This document shows positions 21,932 through 30,632 of a stretch of DNA of 64,000 nt, one piece after another (position 1 is the first letter of the stretch; every line of letters begins with the position of its first letter). Origin of the DNA: Paracoccus chinensis. GTDB lineage: Bacteria > Pseudomonadota > Alphaproteobacteria > Rhodobacterales > Rhodobacteraceae. Where the stretch lies: contig NZ_FNGE01000002.1 of assembly GCF_900102885.1 (NCBI RefSeq), positions 248,001 to 312,000 of the forward strand, read 5' to 3'. Position numbers and translations under genes: made by a program. Under the pieces are notes generated by a model. That model searched no databases and was not told the origin of the DNA. It worked only from the letters and a program-made list of their open reading frames with translations.

Positions 21932-22180
21932 ATGAAAATCGAAGGATACGGAGCGGATATTTCCCCGCGGCCTCGGCTTCCAGGGGTCGGAGACCAGCTG
22001 GAAACGGCGTTCCTTGCGGAAATGCTCAAGATCGCCATGCCGGATGGGGGGGCGGGCGCATTCGGCGGCGGAACGGGAGAGTCGCAGTTTTCCTCCTTCC
22101 TGACCGAGCAGCACGCGGCCGCGCTGGCCTCGCGCCTCGACCTCGGCCTCGCGGGCAGGCTGGAGGCGGACCATGGGTGA
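21932..22180 (+). CDS. Rod-binding protein (FlgJ N-terminal domain / CheL-like)
   Basis: The 82-residue protein matches the rod-binding domain of FlgJ, without the muramidase half: ETAFLAEMLKIAMPDGG, then GESQFSSFLTEQHAAALASR and a final DLGLAGR. In alphaproteobacteria this domain is usually a separate small protein that caps the rod during assembly; a separate transglycosylase opens the wall. Its last 8 bases overlap the start of the next gene, indicating translational coupling. Confidence 0.8.
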   Translation: MKIEGYGADISPRPRLPGVGDQLETAFLAEMLKIAMPDGGAGAFGGGTGESQFSSFLTEQHAAALASRLDLGLAGRLEADHG

Positions 22181-22487
22181 GGCGGAACGGCTGCTCGAAA
22201 GCGCCTGCGCCGCCATGGCCCAGGGCGACCCCGAGGCTTGCCGCAAGGCGCTGGAGTCCCTTGCGGCCCAGGTCGCACGCGAGCCCTTGGATCCCGAGGC
22301 GCAGGCAGCCTGTGAACGCCAGCTGGCGCGCCTGCGCGGGCTTGCCCTGTCGGCGCTGGAGGGCCTGGACAGCGCGCGCGCCTGGCTGCGCGAATTGTCC
22401 GCGCTCCTCGGTGGGCTGGATGTCTATGACCGCGGTGGGCGGCAGCGGGTCGCCACCGTGCTTTCCGCCCGCACACAGCGGTTTTGA
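22173..22487 (+). CDS. Small FlgN-like flagellar protein
   Basis: The 104-residue protein is mostly helical, Leu/Ala/Glu-rich, with a long predicted coiled coil (about 5-80). It ends GGLDVYDRGGRQRVATVLSA, then TQRF; a conserved YDxxG tail is typical of alphaproteobacterial FlgN-like export chaperones for hook-filament junction proteins. It overlaps the rod-binding gene (ATGGGTGA). The assignment rests on size, composition, tail and location, so it is tentative. Confidence 0.5.
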   Translation: MGEAERLLESACAAMAQGDPEACRKALESLAAQVAREPLDPEAQAACERQLARLRGLALSALEGLDSARAWLRELSALLGGLDVYDRGGRQRVATVLSARTQRF

Positions 22488-22661
22488 TAAAATGCCTGCA
22501 ACTCGGTTTTTGGCGGTGCCGCGGCAATTCACTATTCCTTAGGCGACACCGGATAGAAGGGTGATCGCGTCGGAAGGCGCCGGGTGCAGCCCGATGGTCA
22601 GAAGGCCGGAATTCACGAAACCCGGACGGGGATAAGACGTCCGCAAGCGAAGGGGGACACA

Positions 22662-23894
22662 ATGTCCAGCATTCTGACCAACAATGGCGCGATGGTCGCG
22701 CTGCAGACCCTCAAGGGAATCAACTCGAACCTGGCCAAGACGCAGGACGAGATCTCGACCGGCAAGTCTGTCGCCACGGCCAAGGACAATGCCGCCGTCT
22801 GGGCGATCTCGAAGGTGATGGAGGCCGATGTCAGCGGCTTCAAGGCGATCTCGTCCAGCCTGGCGCTGGGCGCGCAATCTGTCGGCATGGCGCGGGAAGG
22901 GGCCGAGCAGATCACCGGCCTGCTGACCAAGATGCGCGACACGATCGTGACCTCGCAGAACGCGACCAATGCGCAGGACCGCGCCAAGCTGCAGGAGGAT
23001 GTCACCAACCTCAGAAAGCAGATCGAGGGCGTCGTGAAGGGGTCGCAGGTCAACGGCCTGAACCTGCTGGACGGCAGCACGGCCTCGGTGGACTTCCTGT
23101 CGTCGCTGGACCGGACCTCGGCCGGGGTCAGCACCTCGAACATCACCGTGTCGGGCCAGAATCTGTCCACCGGCAACTATGTGGCCAAAGACATCTTCGG
23201 GGCGGGCACGGCGCCGGCCTCGACCGCAGGTGACAGCGCGGTGATGACGCTTGGGGCCGGGGATACCACCGGCGTCACCCTAACCATCGGGGCGGGGGCC
23301 GGGGCGCTCGCGGCAGGCGACAGCATCTCGATCCGCATCGGCGACAAGACGGCGACCTATACCGTCAGCGCGGCGGATGCGGGCTCGACCACACCCAACG
23401 ACGTCGTGGCCGTGGGCCTCAAGTCCGCCATCGAGAAGCTGGGGATCAGCGGCGTCAGCGTCGATTACGACTCGGGCACCGTGGGGCAGCTCACCATCAA
23501 ATCGGGGAGCGCGCCTGCGACCGCCAATGACCTGAACATCACCGCGCAGTTCCGGAACGCTGGCTCGGGCGGTCTGGGTGCACTGGCCAGCATCGACGTC
23601 ACCACGCCAGCGAACGCCCAAGCGGCGCTCGCCTCGATCGAGACGATGATGCAGACCTCCACCGACGCCGCCGCGCGCTTCGGCGCCGCGGGTCGCCGGA
23701 TCGAGATGCAGTCGGACTTCGTGTCCAAGCTGACCGACACGCTGAAATCCAGCGTGGGCGCGCTGGTGGACGCGGACATGGAGGAAGCCTCGGCCCGCCT
23801 GCAGGCGCTGCAGACCCAGCAGCAGCTGGGCATCCAGTCGCTGTCGATTGCCAACAAGGCGCCGCAGAACATCCTGTCGCTGTTCCGCGGCTGA
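22662..23894 (+). CDS. fliC: Flagellin
   Basis: The 410-residue filament protein is exported by the flagellar type III system. The conserved N-terminal D0/D1 helices run from SSILTNNGAMVALQTLKGIN to VNGLNLLDGS (about 2-140). A variable, Thr/Ala/Gly-rich centre follows (about 145-310). The C-terminal D1/D0 helices end LGIQSLSIANKAPQNILSLF, then RG. There are no cysteines. The ATG at 22662 has AGGGGGA before it; an upstream in-frame ATG would add 26 residues not seen in flagellins. flaF and flbT follow. A weak sigma-54-like element is at 22510-22526 but is not convincing. Confidence 0.93.
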   Translation: MSSILTNNGAMVALQTLKGINSNLAKTQDEISTGKSVATAKDNAAVWAISKVMEADVSGFKAISSSLALGAQSVGMAREGAEQITGLLTKMRDTIVTSQNATNAQDRAKLQEDVTNLRKQIEGVVKGSQVNGLNLLDGSTASVDFLSSLDRTSAGVSTSNITVSGQNLSTGNYVAKDIFGAGTAPASTAGDSAVMTLGAGDTTGVTLTIGAGAGALAAGDSISIRIGDKTATYTVSAADAGSTTPNDVVAVGLKSAIEKLGISGVSVDYDSGTVGQLTIKSGSAPATANDLNITAQFRNAGSGGLGALASIDVTTPANAQAALASIETMMQTSTDAAARFGAAGRRIEMQSDFVSKLTDTLKSSVGALVDADMEEASARLQALQTQQQLGIQSLSIANKAPQNILSLFRG

Positions 23895-23901
23895 TGATGC
23901 C

Positions 23902-23925
23902 CGGGCGCGCCTTTGCGCGCGCCCG
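23902..23925 (+). terminator. Hairpin between flagellin and flaF
   Basis: A perfect 9-bp stem, CGGGCGCGC with GCGCGCCCG, encloses a 6-base loop 7 bases after the flagellin stop. There is no T run, so it may protect the abundant flagellin mRNA or reduce readthrough into flaF rather than act as a full terminator. Confidence 0.5.
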
Positions 23926-23953
23926 TCCCCATTCCGTCTGAAGGAGTCCAGAA

Positions 23954-24316
23954 TTGACCGCTCACCAGACCGGGCTTGCCGCCCGCGGCTTCGGATCGGA
24001 ACAGGTCCGCACGGCGCGGGGCATGGAATACGACGCCTTCTCGCGCGTCACCCGCCAGTTGCAGCACGCGCTTTCCGGGCAGGCCTCGCCGGCCGCTGCC
24101 GCTGGCGCCAACACGCGGCTGTGGACCATTCTGGCCAGTGACCTGGCCGAGGAGGACAACGCCCTTCCCACCCAGTTGCGCGCGGGCCTTCTGTCGCTGG
24201 CGATCTTCTCGCTGCGGCATGGCCGGGCGGTGATGACACAGGGCGCCAGCCCGCAGCCGCTGATCGACATCAACCTGCATGTGATGAAGGGCCTTCGTGG
24301 CGAGGTTGCCGCATGA
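23954..24316 (+). CDS. flaF: Flagellar biosynthesis regulator FlaF
   Basis: The 120-residue helical protein promotes flagellin synthesis and export in alphaproteobacteria, opposite to FlbT. Family features include YDAFSRVTRQLQHAL, a conserved LWTILASDLAEEDNALPTQL and AGLLSLAIFSLRHGRAVM. The start is TTG at 23954: AAGGAG lies 7 bases upstream and no ATG fits, so a weak initiation codon with a strong ribosome site is likely. It overlaps flbT by ATGA. Confidence 0.88.
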   Translation: MTAHQTGLAARGFGSEQVRTARGMEYDAFSRVTRQLQHALSGQASPAAAAGANTRLWTILASDLAEEDNALPTQLRAGLLSLAIFSLRHGRAVMTQGASPQPLIDINLHVMKGLRGEVAA

Positions 24317-24714
24317 CGGGCTTGGTCCTCAAGCTCGCACCCGGCGAGCGCCTGTTGATCAACGGCGCGGTGATCGAGAATGGCGACCGCCGCTGCAGGA
24401 TCTCGATCAAGACCCCGAACGCCAGCATCCTGCGGCTGAAGGATGCGATGCATCCGGATGACGTGGCGACTCCGGTGGCGCGGGTGTGCTACGATGCCCA
24501 GCTCCTTCTGTCGGGGGATGCCGATCCCGCGCAAGGTCAGCGCGATCTTCTGCGGGGGATCGAGCAGCTGGTCCAGGTGTTCGACGATCCCGAAAGCCGC
24601 GAGGCTCTGGGCGCTGCGGCCGAGGACGTGATTGCAGGCAATGTTTATCGCGCACTGCGCCAGTTGCGCAGCCTGATGCCACGCGAGGCGCGGATCTTCG
24701 CGCAGATCACATGA
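24313..24714 (+). CDS. flbT: Flagellin mRNA regulator FlbT
   Basis: The 133-residue protein binds the flagellin mRNA leader and lowers its translation in Caulobacter. Family features are LVLKLAPGERLLINGAVIEN, RCRISIKTPNASILRLKDAM and LRQLRSLMPREARIF at the end. It is coupled by ATGA overlaps to flaF before it and to the DUF1217 gene after it. With flagellin just upstream, this forms the usual post-transcriptional control module. Confidence 0.92.
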   Translation: MTGLVLKLAPGERLLINGAVIENGDRRCRISIKTPNASILRLKDAMHPDDVATPVARVCYDAQLLLSGDADPAQGQRDLLRGIEQLVQVFDDPESREALGAAAEDVIAGNVYRALRQLRSLMPREARIFAQIT

Positions 24715-25487
24715 GCTTCCAGCCGCTTGTCGGACAGGGCGGCTACGCCGGCTGGCGGCTGCTCGCCAGAACAGGCGAGACGCAGAAGGCGCTGGTCGCG
24801 CGCGATCCCCAAGTGGCGCGCGACACGGCCCATGTCCGCGCGAAGCTGGGCCAGGTGGGCAGCGCCGAGGAACTGGTGTCGGATTTTCGCCTGCTGCGCA
24901 CGACGCTCAGCGCCTTCGGGCTTGAGGCGGACGCGAGCAACCGCTTTTTCATCCGCAAGGTGCTGGAGTCCGACCTGGACGATCCGAAAAGCCTGGCGAA
25001 CCGGCTGGGCGACAAGCGCTATCGCGCCATGGCCGAGGCGTTCCGCTTTGCCGGAGGGACGGGACCTTCGGCAAAGCTGGCCGATGAAATCGCCGAGCGT
25101 CATGTCTCGGCGGAACTGGAGCGCCGGGTGGGCACGGTCGATGGCAACCTGCGCCTGGCCATGAGTGCCAGGCGTGAGCTCGGCGCGCTGGGCGGCTCGA
25201 ACGCGACGGACAATACGCGCTGGTACAATATTCTTGGCACGGCGCCGCTGCGGAAGGTGGTCGAGGGCGCGCTGGGCCTTGGAACCGAGTTCGGCAAACT
25301 GCCGATCGACCGCCAGCTTTCCGAGATGAAGCTGCGGAGCGGCAAGCTCTTCGGGTCCGAGTCGCCCTCGGTCTTCGCCGATCCGGCCAATGTCGAGAAG
25401 CTGATCCAGCGGTTCTTGGTCCGTGCCCAAGCCGTCAGTCCCGCGCAGTCCTCCTACAATGCGGCGCTGGTGCTGTTGTCGGGTTGA
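24711..25487 (+). CDS. DUF1217 flagellar-cluster protein
   Basis: The 258-residue protein belongs to the DUF1217 family, found in alphaproteobacterial flagellar clusters. Typical features are the N-terminal GGYAGWRLLARTGETQ, FIRKVLESDLDDPKSLANRL and RYRAMAEAFRF. It is soluble and helical with no signal peptide. The ATG at 24711 overlaps the flbT stop (ATGA). Its molecular function is not known; the context suggests a role in flagellar assembly or export. The 170 bases after it, up to ubiB, show nothing. Confidence 0.78.
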   Translation: MSFQPLVGQGGYAGWRLLARTGETQKALVARDPQVARDTAHVRAKLGQVGSAEELVSDFRLLRTTLSAFGLEADASNRFFIRKVLESDLDDPKSLANRLGDKRYRAMAEAFRFAGGTGPSAKLADEIAERHVSAELERRVGTVDGNLRLAMSARRELGALGGSNATDNTRWYNILGTAPLRKVVEGALGLGTEFGKLPIDRQLSEMKLRSGKLFGSESPSVFADPANVEKLIQRFLVRAQAVSPAQSSYNAALVLLSG

Positions 25488-25659
25488 GGACGGCAGGACG
25501 AGGGAGCGCGGCCCAGGCCGGCAAGAACACGCAAGTCTTCAGCCATGTTGCAGGCTGGGTTCTGCGGTCGGACAAGGCTGCGAGCGCAACAGGCAGGAAC
25601 AGGCCGCCCCTTGGGTCAGCGCTGTCCGGGGAATGGCGCGGAAGGCGCGGTCCTGGTCC

Positions 25660-27186
25660 TCATGACAGCAGCGCGCCCAGCACGACGCCGGCGGCCAGCA
25701 GGCTGATGGCCAGGGGCCAACGAGGCGCGGTCGGTTCGACGATGATCGTGCTGGGCTCGGGTCGAGACAGGCGATCGATCTGGCGGTCCACGACCTCAGG
25801 CAGCAGGGGACCCCGGCGGCCGAGGGCCTGGACGACCTTCAGCCCGTCGCGCAGGGCGGCGCGCGGGCCAAGGTTGTCGCGGATATAAAGCTCGACCACC
25901 GGCCGCGCGGCGGCCCAGATGTTGATCTGGGGATCGAGCGTGCGGGTCACGCCCTCGACCACGACCATGGTGCGCTGCAGCAGGATCAGCTCGGTCCGGG
26001 TGGCCATGCCGAAGCGCTCGGTCACCTCGAAGAGATAGGCCAGAAGGTTCGCCATCGAGATGCGGCTCGCGTCGGCGCCGAAGATGGGCTCGCCTACCGC
26101 GCGCAGGGCACGGGCGAACTGCGCCATGTTGCGGTCGGGGGGAACATAGCCCGCTTCGAAATGGACGCGGGCGACCCGGTGATAATCGCGCTGGATGAAG
26201 CCGTAGAGGATCTCGGCATAGACCCGGCGGGTGTATTCGTCGATCTGGCCCATGATGCCGAAATCGAAGGCGACAATGTCGCCGTTGGGCGCGATGCGCA
26301 GGTTTCCCTGGTGCATGTCGGCATGGAAGAAGCCGTCGCGCAGAGCATGGCTGAGGAAAAGCTGCAGCAGCCGCTCGGCCAGGCGCGAGGTGTCGTGCCC
26401 CGCCGCGCGGATTGCGGGCACGTCGGCCATGGGGATGCCCTCGGCCCAGTCGCTGGTCAGCACGCGCCGGCCGCTGAGGTCCCAGTGCGGGTGGGGGACC
26501 GAAAAGCCCGCGTCCTCGCGTGTGTTCTCGGTGAATTCCGAGGCCGAGGCCGCTTCCAGTCGCAGGTCCAGTTCGCCCATCACGACAGATTCGAAATGCG
26601 AGATCACGTCACGCGGGCGCAGGCGGCGGCTCGAGGGGGAAAGCCGCTCGATCATGCCGGCGGCGAAGTGGAAGGCGTCGATGTCGCGGCGGAAGGCGGC
26701 GGCGATGCCCGGCCGCAGCACCTTGACCGCGACTTCGGCACCCGTATCGGTGCGGCGCGCCCGGTGGACCTGCGCGATCGAGGCGGCGGCCACGGGTTCC
26801 GAGAATTCGGAGAACAGCGTCTCGACTGGGGCGCCCAGGTCCTCCTGCACCTGCAGGCGGGCGATCGGGGTTGGGAAGGGGGGCAGGCTGTCCTGCAGCA
26901 TCCGCAGGTGGCCCGCCATCTCGGCGCCGACCACGTCGGGGCGGGTCGAGAGGATCTGCCCGAACTTGATATAGGCCGGGCCCAGCGCGGTGATTGCCCG
27001 CGTCACGGGGGGCAGCGCCGGGTCCCCGCGATAACCGAGCCAGGCGAAGGGCAGGCCCAGCAGCCGGGCGGCGACCCGCAGCCGGCGCGGCGCGTTCATC
27101 GCGTCCAGTGCCTGGCCCATCGCGCCCGTGCGCTGGAAGGTCGCGCCCGTGCGGATCAGGCGCCAGATGTTGTGAGGGCCGCGCAT
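25660..27186 (-). CDS. ubiB: Ubiquinone biosynthesis atypical kinase/ATPase UbiB
   Basis: The 508-residue protein is a kinase-like ATPase that supports coenzyme Q synthesis at the membrane. The family KxGQ motif is in YIKFGQILSTRPD. The Ala-rich loop replacing the glycine loop is AAASIAQVHRA, followed by EVAVKVLRPGI. The catalytic region reads GFFHADMHQGNLRI and VAFDFGIMGQI. The C-terminus is one hydrophobic helix (PLAISLLAAGVVLGALLS) that anchors it. One base separates its start from the ubiE stop upstream, so ubiE-ubiB are co-transcribed. Confidence 0.94.
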   Translation of the reverse strand: MRGPHNIWRLIRTGATFQRTGAMGQALDAMNAPRRLRVAARLLGLPFAWLGYRGDPALPPVTRAITALGPAYIKFGQILSTRPDVVGAEMAGHLRMLQDSLPPFPTPIARLQVQEDLGAPVETLFSEFSEPVAAASIAQVHRARRTDTGAEVAVKVLRPGIAAAFRRDIDAFHFAAGMIERLSPSSRRLRPRDVISHFESVVMGELDLRLEAASASEFTENTREDAGFSVPHPHWDLSGRRVLTSDWAEGIPMADVPAIRAAGHDTSRLAERLLQLFLSHALRDGFFHADMHQGNLRIAPNGDIVAFDFGIMGQIDEYTRRVYAEILYGFIQRDYHRVARVHFEAGYVPPDRNMAQFARALRAVGEPIFGADASRISMANLLAYLFEVTERFGMATRTELILLQRTMVVVEGVTRTLDPQINIWAAARPVVELYIRDNLGPRAALRDGLKVVQALGRRGPLLPEVVDRQIDRLSRPEPSTIIVEPTAPRWPLAISLLAAGVVLGALLS

Positions 27187-27187
27187 C

Positions 27188-27952
27188 TCAGATCTTCCAG
27201 CCCGAATGCAGCGCGGCGATGCCCATGGACAGGTTGCGGTACTGCACCCGCTCGAAACCCGCGTCCCGGATCATCCCGGCGAAGGTTTCCTGGTCGGGAA
27301 AGCGGCGGATGGATTCCACGAGATACTGGTAGCTGTCGCGGTCCCCCGCGACCAGCTGGCCCAAGGGGGGGATCACGTTGAAGGAATACTGGTCATAGGC
27401 CCATTGCAGCATGGGCACGGGAAGCTGGCTGAATTCGAGCACCATCAGGCGGCCGCCGGGCTTGAGAACGCGGAAGGCCTCGGACAGGGCGGCGGGGATG
27501 CGCGTCACGTTGCGGATGCCGAAGCTGATCGTGTAGCGGTCGAAGCTGGCGTCCGCGAAGGGCAGGGCCATGGCGTCGCCCGTGACCCAGGCGAGGCGGT
27601 CGGCCAGACGGTCGGCCTCGGCCCGCTTGCGCCCCTCGACCAGCATGGACTCGGTCATGTCGCACACCGTCACCCTCGCCCCCGGCGCCCGGCCGAGGAA
27701 GCGGAAGGCGATGTCGCCGGTCCCGCCCGCCACGTCCAGCAGGTGCTGGCCGTCCCGGGGCGCGAGCCAGTCCATCATGGCGTTCTTCCAGATGCGGTGG
27801 ATGCCCACGCTCATCAGGTCGTTCATCACGTCGTACTTGGACGCCACGCGCGAGAAGACGCCATGCACCATCCCGGCCTTTTCGCCCTCGGGCACGTCGC
27901 GGAAGCCGAAATGGGTGTGCCCCTCGGATTGTTTCGGGGAGTCTTCGGTCAT
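27188..27952 (-). CDS. ubiE: Ubiquinone/menaquinone C-methyltransferase UbiE
   Basis: The 254-residue SAM-dependent enzyme carries out the C-methylation step of ubiquinone synthesis (demethylmenaquinone in other species). UbiE signatures are visible: [20 protein letters not shown] near the start, the SAM loop [36 protein letters not shown] and, near the end, the ARNLSMG-like [17 protein letters not shown]. It is the first gene of an operon with ubiB and is divergent from mutM, 54 bases away. Confidence 0.95.
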   Translation of the reverse strand: MTEDSPKQSEGHTHFGFRDVPEGEKAGMVHGVFSRVASKYDVMNDLMSVGIHRIWKNAMMDWLAPRDGQHLLDVAGGTGDIAFRFLGRAPGARVTVCDMTESMLVEGRKRAEADRLADRLAWVTGDAMALPFADASFDRYTISFGIRNVTRIPAALSEAFRVLKPGGRLMVLEFSQLPVPMLQWAYDQYSFNVIPPLGQLVAGDRDSYQYLVESIRRFPDQETFAGMIRDAGFERVQYRNLSMGIAALHSGWKI

Positions 27953-28006
27953 AGCTGAACATCCAGTCGCCGGTCAGGGCGGCACCATGCAGCGGATGGG
28001 CGGGAA

Positions 28007-28849
28007 ATGCCAGAACTGCCGGAAGTGGAAACGGTGCGTCGCGGTCTTGCGCCGCACCTTGTCGGGCGCCGCATCGTCCGGGTGGACCAGCGCCGCCCCG
28101 ACCTGCGCTGGCCGATGCCGCCGGACCTCGTGCAGATGCTGACCGGCGCGCGGGTGACCGAGTTGCGGCGGCGGTCGAAATATATCCTCGCCGATCTCGA
28201 CCGCGATGCGAGCCTGCTGCTGCATCTCGGCATGTCGGGCCGGGTGCGGATCGAGGGCGAGGGGCTGGGCCGGTTCCACCATGATCCCGCCGTGTTGCCC
28301 CAGCACGACCACCTTGTGCTGACCACCGAGGACGGCACGACCATCACCCTGAACGATGCCCGCCGCTTCGGCGCGGTGGATTTCGTGCGCGGCGAGGGCC
28401 ACCCGCTGCTGGCGGCCCTTGGCCCCGAGCCTCTGGACGACGGCTTCACGCCCGAGCGGCTGGCGGCGGCGCTGGCCGGGCGGCGGACGCCCATCAAGGC
28501 GGCGCTGCTGGACCAGCGGATCGTGGCGGGCCTGGGCAACATCTATGTCTGCGAGGCGCTGTTCCGCGCGGGCATCCACCCCACCCGCCCTGCCGGCCGG
28601 ATCGGGCCCGAGCGCATTGCCCGCCTGCACGCCGCCATCCGCGAGGTGCTGCTGCAGGCCATCGAGGCGGGCGGCTCGTCCCTGCGCGACCACCGCCAGA
28701 CCTCGGGCGAGCTTGGCTATTTCCAGCACAGCTTCCGCGTCTATGGCCGCGAAGGCCAGCCCTGCCTGCGCGAAGGATGCGGCGGCACGCTGCGGCGGAT
28801 CGTGCAGGGCGGGCGGTCCACCTGGTATTGCCCGGTCTGCCAGCGGTGA
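28007..28849 (+). CDS. mutM: Formamidopyrimidine-DNA glycosylase MutM (Fpg)
   Basis: The 280-residue base-excision repair enzyme removes 8-oxoguanine and cleaves the abasic site. The N-terminal [14 protein letters not shown] supplies catalytic Pro2 and Glu3. The conserved SKYILADLD and [10 protein letters not shown] lysine region and the helix-two-turn-helix [20 protein letters not shown] follow. The C-terminal zinc finger has its four cysteines (CLREGCGG and YCPVCQR). The start is fixed by Pro2. It is divergent from ubiE and followed by an enoyl-CoA hydratase gene 70 bases later. Confidence 0.95.
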   Translation: MPELPEVETVRRGLAPHLVGRRIVRVDQRRPDLRWPMPPDLVQMLTGARVTELRRRSKYILADLDRDASLLLHLGMSGRVRIEGEGLGRFHHDPAVLPQHDHLVLTTEDGTTITLNDARRFGAVDFVRGEGHPLLAALGPEPLDDGFTPERLAAALAGRRTPIKAALLDQRIVAGLGNIYVCEALFRAGIHPTRPAGRIGPERIARLHAAIREVLLQAIEAGGSSLRDHRQTSGELGYFQHSFRVYGREGQPCLREGCGGTLRRIVQGGRSTWYCPVCQR

Positions 28850-28918
28850 CGCTGGAAGGGGCGCGCGCGCTTTGCTAAGCCGGGGGCCACGCTTCAATCG
28901 CCCCGGGGAACCGCTTCC

Positions 28919-29695
28919 ATGGCCTACCAGACCCTGATCGTCGAAATCACCGACCATGTCGCCCTGATCCGGCTGAACCGCCCCGAGGCGCTGAACGCGC
29001 TGAGCGGCCAGCTCGTGTCCGAACTCGCCGCCGCCATGAAGGCCGCCGACGCCGACGCGGACGTGCGCTGCATCGTCCTGACCGGCAGCGAGAAGGCCTT
29101 TGCCGCAGGCGCCGACATCAAGGAGATGGCGTCGAAATCCTATGTCGACGTGCTGACGGGCGATCTCTTCGGTCCCGAGATCGAAGTGATCCAGCGGGTC
29201 CGCAAGCCGGTCATCGCCGCCGTTGCGGGCTATGCGCTGGGCGGTGGCTGCGAACTTGCGATGATGTGCGACTTCATCATCTGCGCCGACAACGCCAAGT
29301 TCGGCCAGCCCGAGATCAACCTGGGCGTCATCGCGGGCATCGGCGGCACGCAGCGGCTGACCCGTTTCGTCGGCAAGTCGAAGGCCATGGACATGAACCT
29401 GACGGGCCGCTTCATGGACGCGGCCGAGGCCGAGCGCTCGGGCCTCGTCAGCCGCGTCGTGCCCGCCGACAAGCTGCTGGACGAGGCCATGGGGGCGGCG
29501 AAGAAGATCGCCTCCAAGTCCGCCATTGCCGCGATGGTCGCGAAAGAGGCCGTGAACCGCAGCTACGAGACGACGCTGCGCGAGGGGCTTCTGTACGAAC
29601 GCCGCGCCTTCCACGCGCTGTTCGCCACCGAGGACCAGAAGGAAGGCATGAGCGCCTTTGCCGAAAAGCGCGAAGCGCAGTTCCGCGACCGCTGA
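28919..29695 (+). CDS. Enoyl-CoA hydratase
   Basis: The 258-residue crotonase-fold enzyme adds water to trans-2-enoyl-CoA in fatty-acid and related degradation. The oxyanion-hole segment is [12 protein letters not shown] and [15 protein letters not shown]. The two catalytic glutamates are in [11 protein letters not shown] and [20 protein letters not shown], so it should be an active hydratase and not a distant crotonase relative. The order hydratase-rpsT-dnaA is common in Rhodobacteraceae. Hairpins in the 159 bases before rpsT are weak terminator candidates. Confidence 0.88.
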   Translation: MAYQTLIVEITDHVALIRLNRPEALNALSGQLVSELAAAMKAADADADVRCIVLTGSEKAFAAGADIKEMASKSYVDVLTGDLFGPEIEVIQRVRKPVIAAVAGYALGGGCELAMMCDFIICADNAKFGQPEINLGVIAGIGGTQRLTRFVGKSKAMDMNLTGRFMDAAEAERSGLVSRVVPADKLLDEAMGAAKKIASKSAIAAMVAKEAVNRSYETTLREGLLYERRAFHALFATEDQKEGMSAFAEKREAQFRDR

Positions 29696-29853
29696 TTCGG
29701 GTCTTTCATTTCGCGCCCGCAGCGTTTATAGGCGGGCGCTGAAATGCGCGTGGGCCCGCTTAGGCATGAAACAGGACCGCCTCTCCTTGCAGGGGCGGTG
29801 GCTTGGGTCTTTTGCGCGATCATCGAACGCAACTGACCAGGAAAGACCCCAGC

Positions 29854-30123
29854 ATGGCCAATACGCCCCAGTCCCAGAAGCGCGCCCGCCAGACCGAGCG
29901 CCGCACCGCCGTCAACAAGGCCCGCCGCTCGCGCATCCGCACCTTCCTGCGCAAGGTCGAGGAAGCGATCGCCGGCGGCGACGCGCAGGTCGCGGCCCAG
30001 GCGCTGCAGGCGGCCCAGCCCGAACTGATGCGCGGCGTCACCAAGGGCGTGGTCCACAAGAACACCGCGTCGCGCAAGATCTCGCGCCTGGCGGCCCGTG
30101 TGAAGGCGCTGTCGAAGGCCTGA
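29854..30123 (+). CDS. rpsT: 30S ribosomal protein S20
   Basis: The 89-residue basic helical protein binds 16S rRNA early in 30S assembly. It begins [20 protein letters not shown] and shows [19 protein letters not shown] and [20 protein letters not shown], typical of bS20. The ATG at 29854 has AGGAAA upstream; an earlier in-frame ATG would add 17 residues absent from S20. A strong hairpin terminator follows. Confidence 0.96.
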   Translation: MANTPQSQKRARQTERRTAVNKARRSRIRTFLRKVEEAIAGGDAQVAAQALQAAQPELMRGVTKGVVHKNTASRKISRLAARVKALSKA

Positions 30124-30148
30124 TCCGGCACATCCCGCCGGCCTTTGC

Positions 30149-30179
30149 AAGGGCGTCCCGGAGCTTCGGGGCGCCCTTT
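30149..30179 (+). terminator. Rho-independent terminator of rpsT
   Basis: The hairpin AAGGGCG-t-CCCG, loop GAGCTT, CGGG-g-CGCCCTT is followed by TTTG. It sits 25 bases after the rpsT stop. Confidence 0.8.
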
Positions 30180-30632
30180 GTCATTCTGCGCCGCAGCGTC
30201 ATTAATTTACGTAAATCATTGATTTTGCTTACTTTACAAAAGCGGTGCAAGACTGCCACAGATTCGACGGGCAAAGGGGCTGTCAAGCCGATAGTTCGGT
30301 TGCGGGCCTCCGGGGCTTGCCGCTAGCTTGATCCAAGCGATTCACGTCGCAACAGGGGATGAACGCCCGGGCCTTCAGCTGCCAGCACAGGTCCGGGCAG
30401 GCGCCAGCCGATGCCGCGGCCCGCTGCCACGGGCCGATCCGGCGCGCCACGGGTCCGTTTCCGGCTGCCACCGGAACGGGCCGACCCGGAACAGACAGAA
30501 GGGGCCACTGGCCCGACGCGCCAAAGGCTCGCCTGTGGCGTCCCTGTCCTGTTCATCCCTGTGTTGCGGCGTGATCGCGGTGTCCTGCCGGCGTTCCCGG
30601 TGGGGGTTCGGGGACGAAAAGGAACGATTCGG
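30180..30632 (+). other. Gene-free leader between rpsT and dnaA
   Basis: These 450 bases hold no gene I can support. The first 70 bases are AT-rich for this genome and contain a perfect 12-bp palindrome, ATTTACGTAAAT (30205-30216), a plausible dnaA promoter or regulator site. The rest is GC-rich. The dnaA frame is open back to 30411, but the added N-terminus would be non-conserved. No cluster of DnaA boxes (TTATCCACA) is visible, so this is not a recognisable origin. Confidence 0.5.

Noticed and set aside
22510..22526. Sigma-54 promoter upstream of flagellin (TTGGC...GGCA)
   Set aside because: Only the GG-N10-GC skeleton fits and the -12 element is poor; such matches are frequent in GC-rich DNA.
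30124..30632. Possible oriC upstream of dnaA
   Set aside because: No TTATCCACA-type boxes cluster here; only one AT-rich patch with a 12-bp palindrome is present.
30411..30632. N-terminal extension of DnaA by 74 residues
   Set aside because: DnaA from 30633 already has normal length and N-terminus, with a ribosome site. The extension shows no conserved features.
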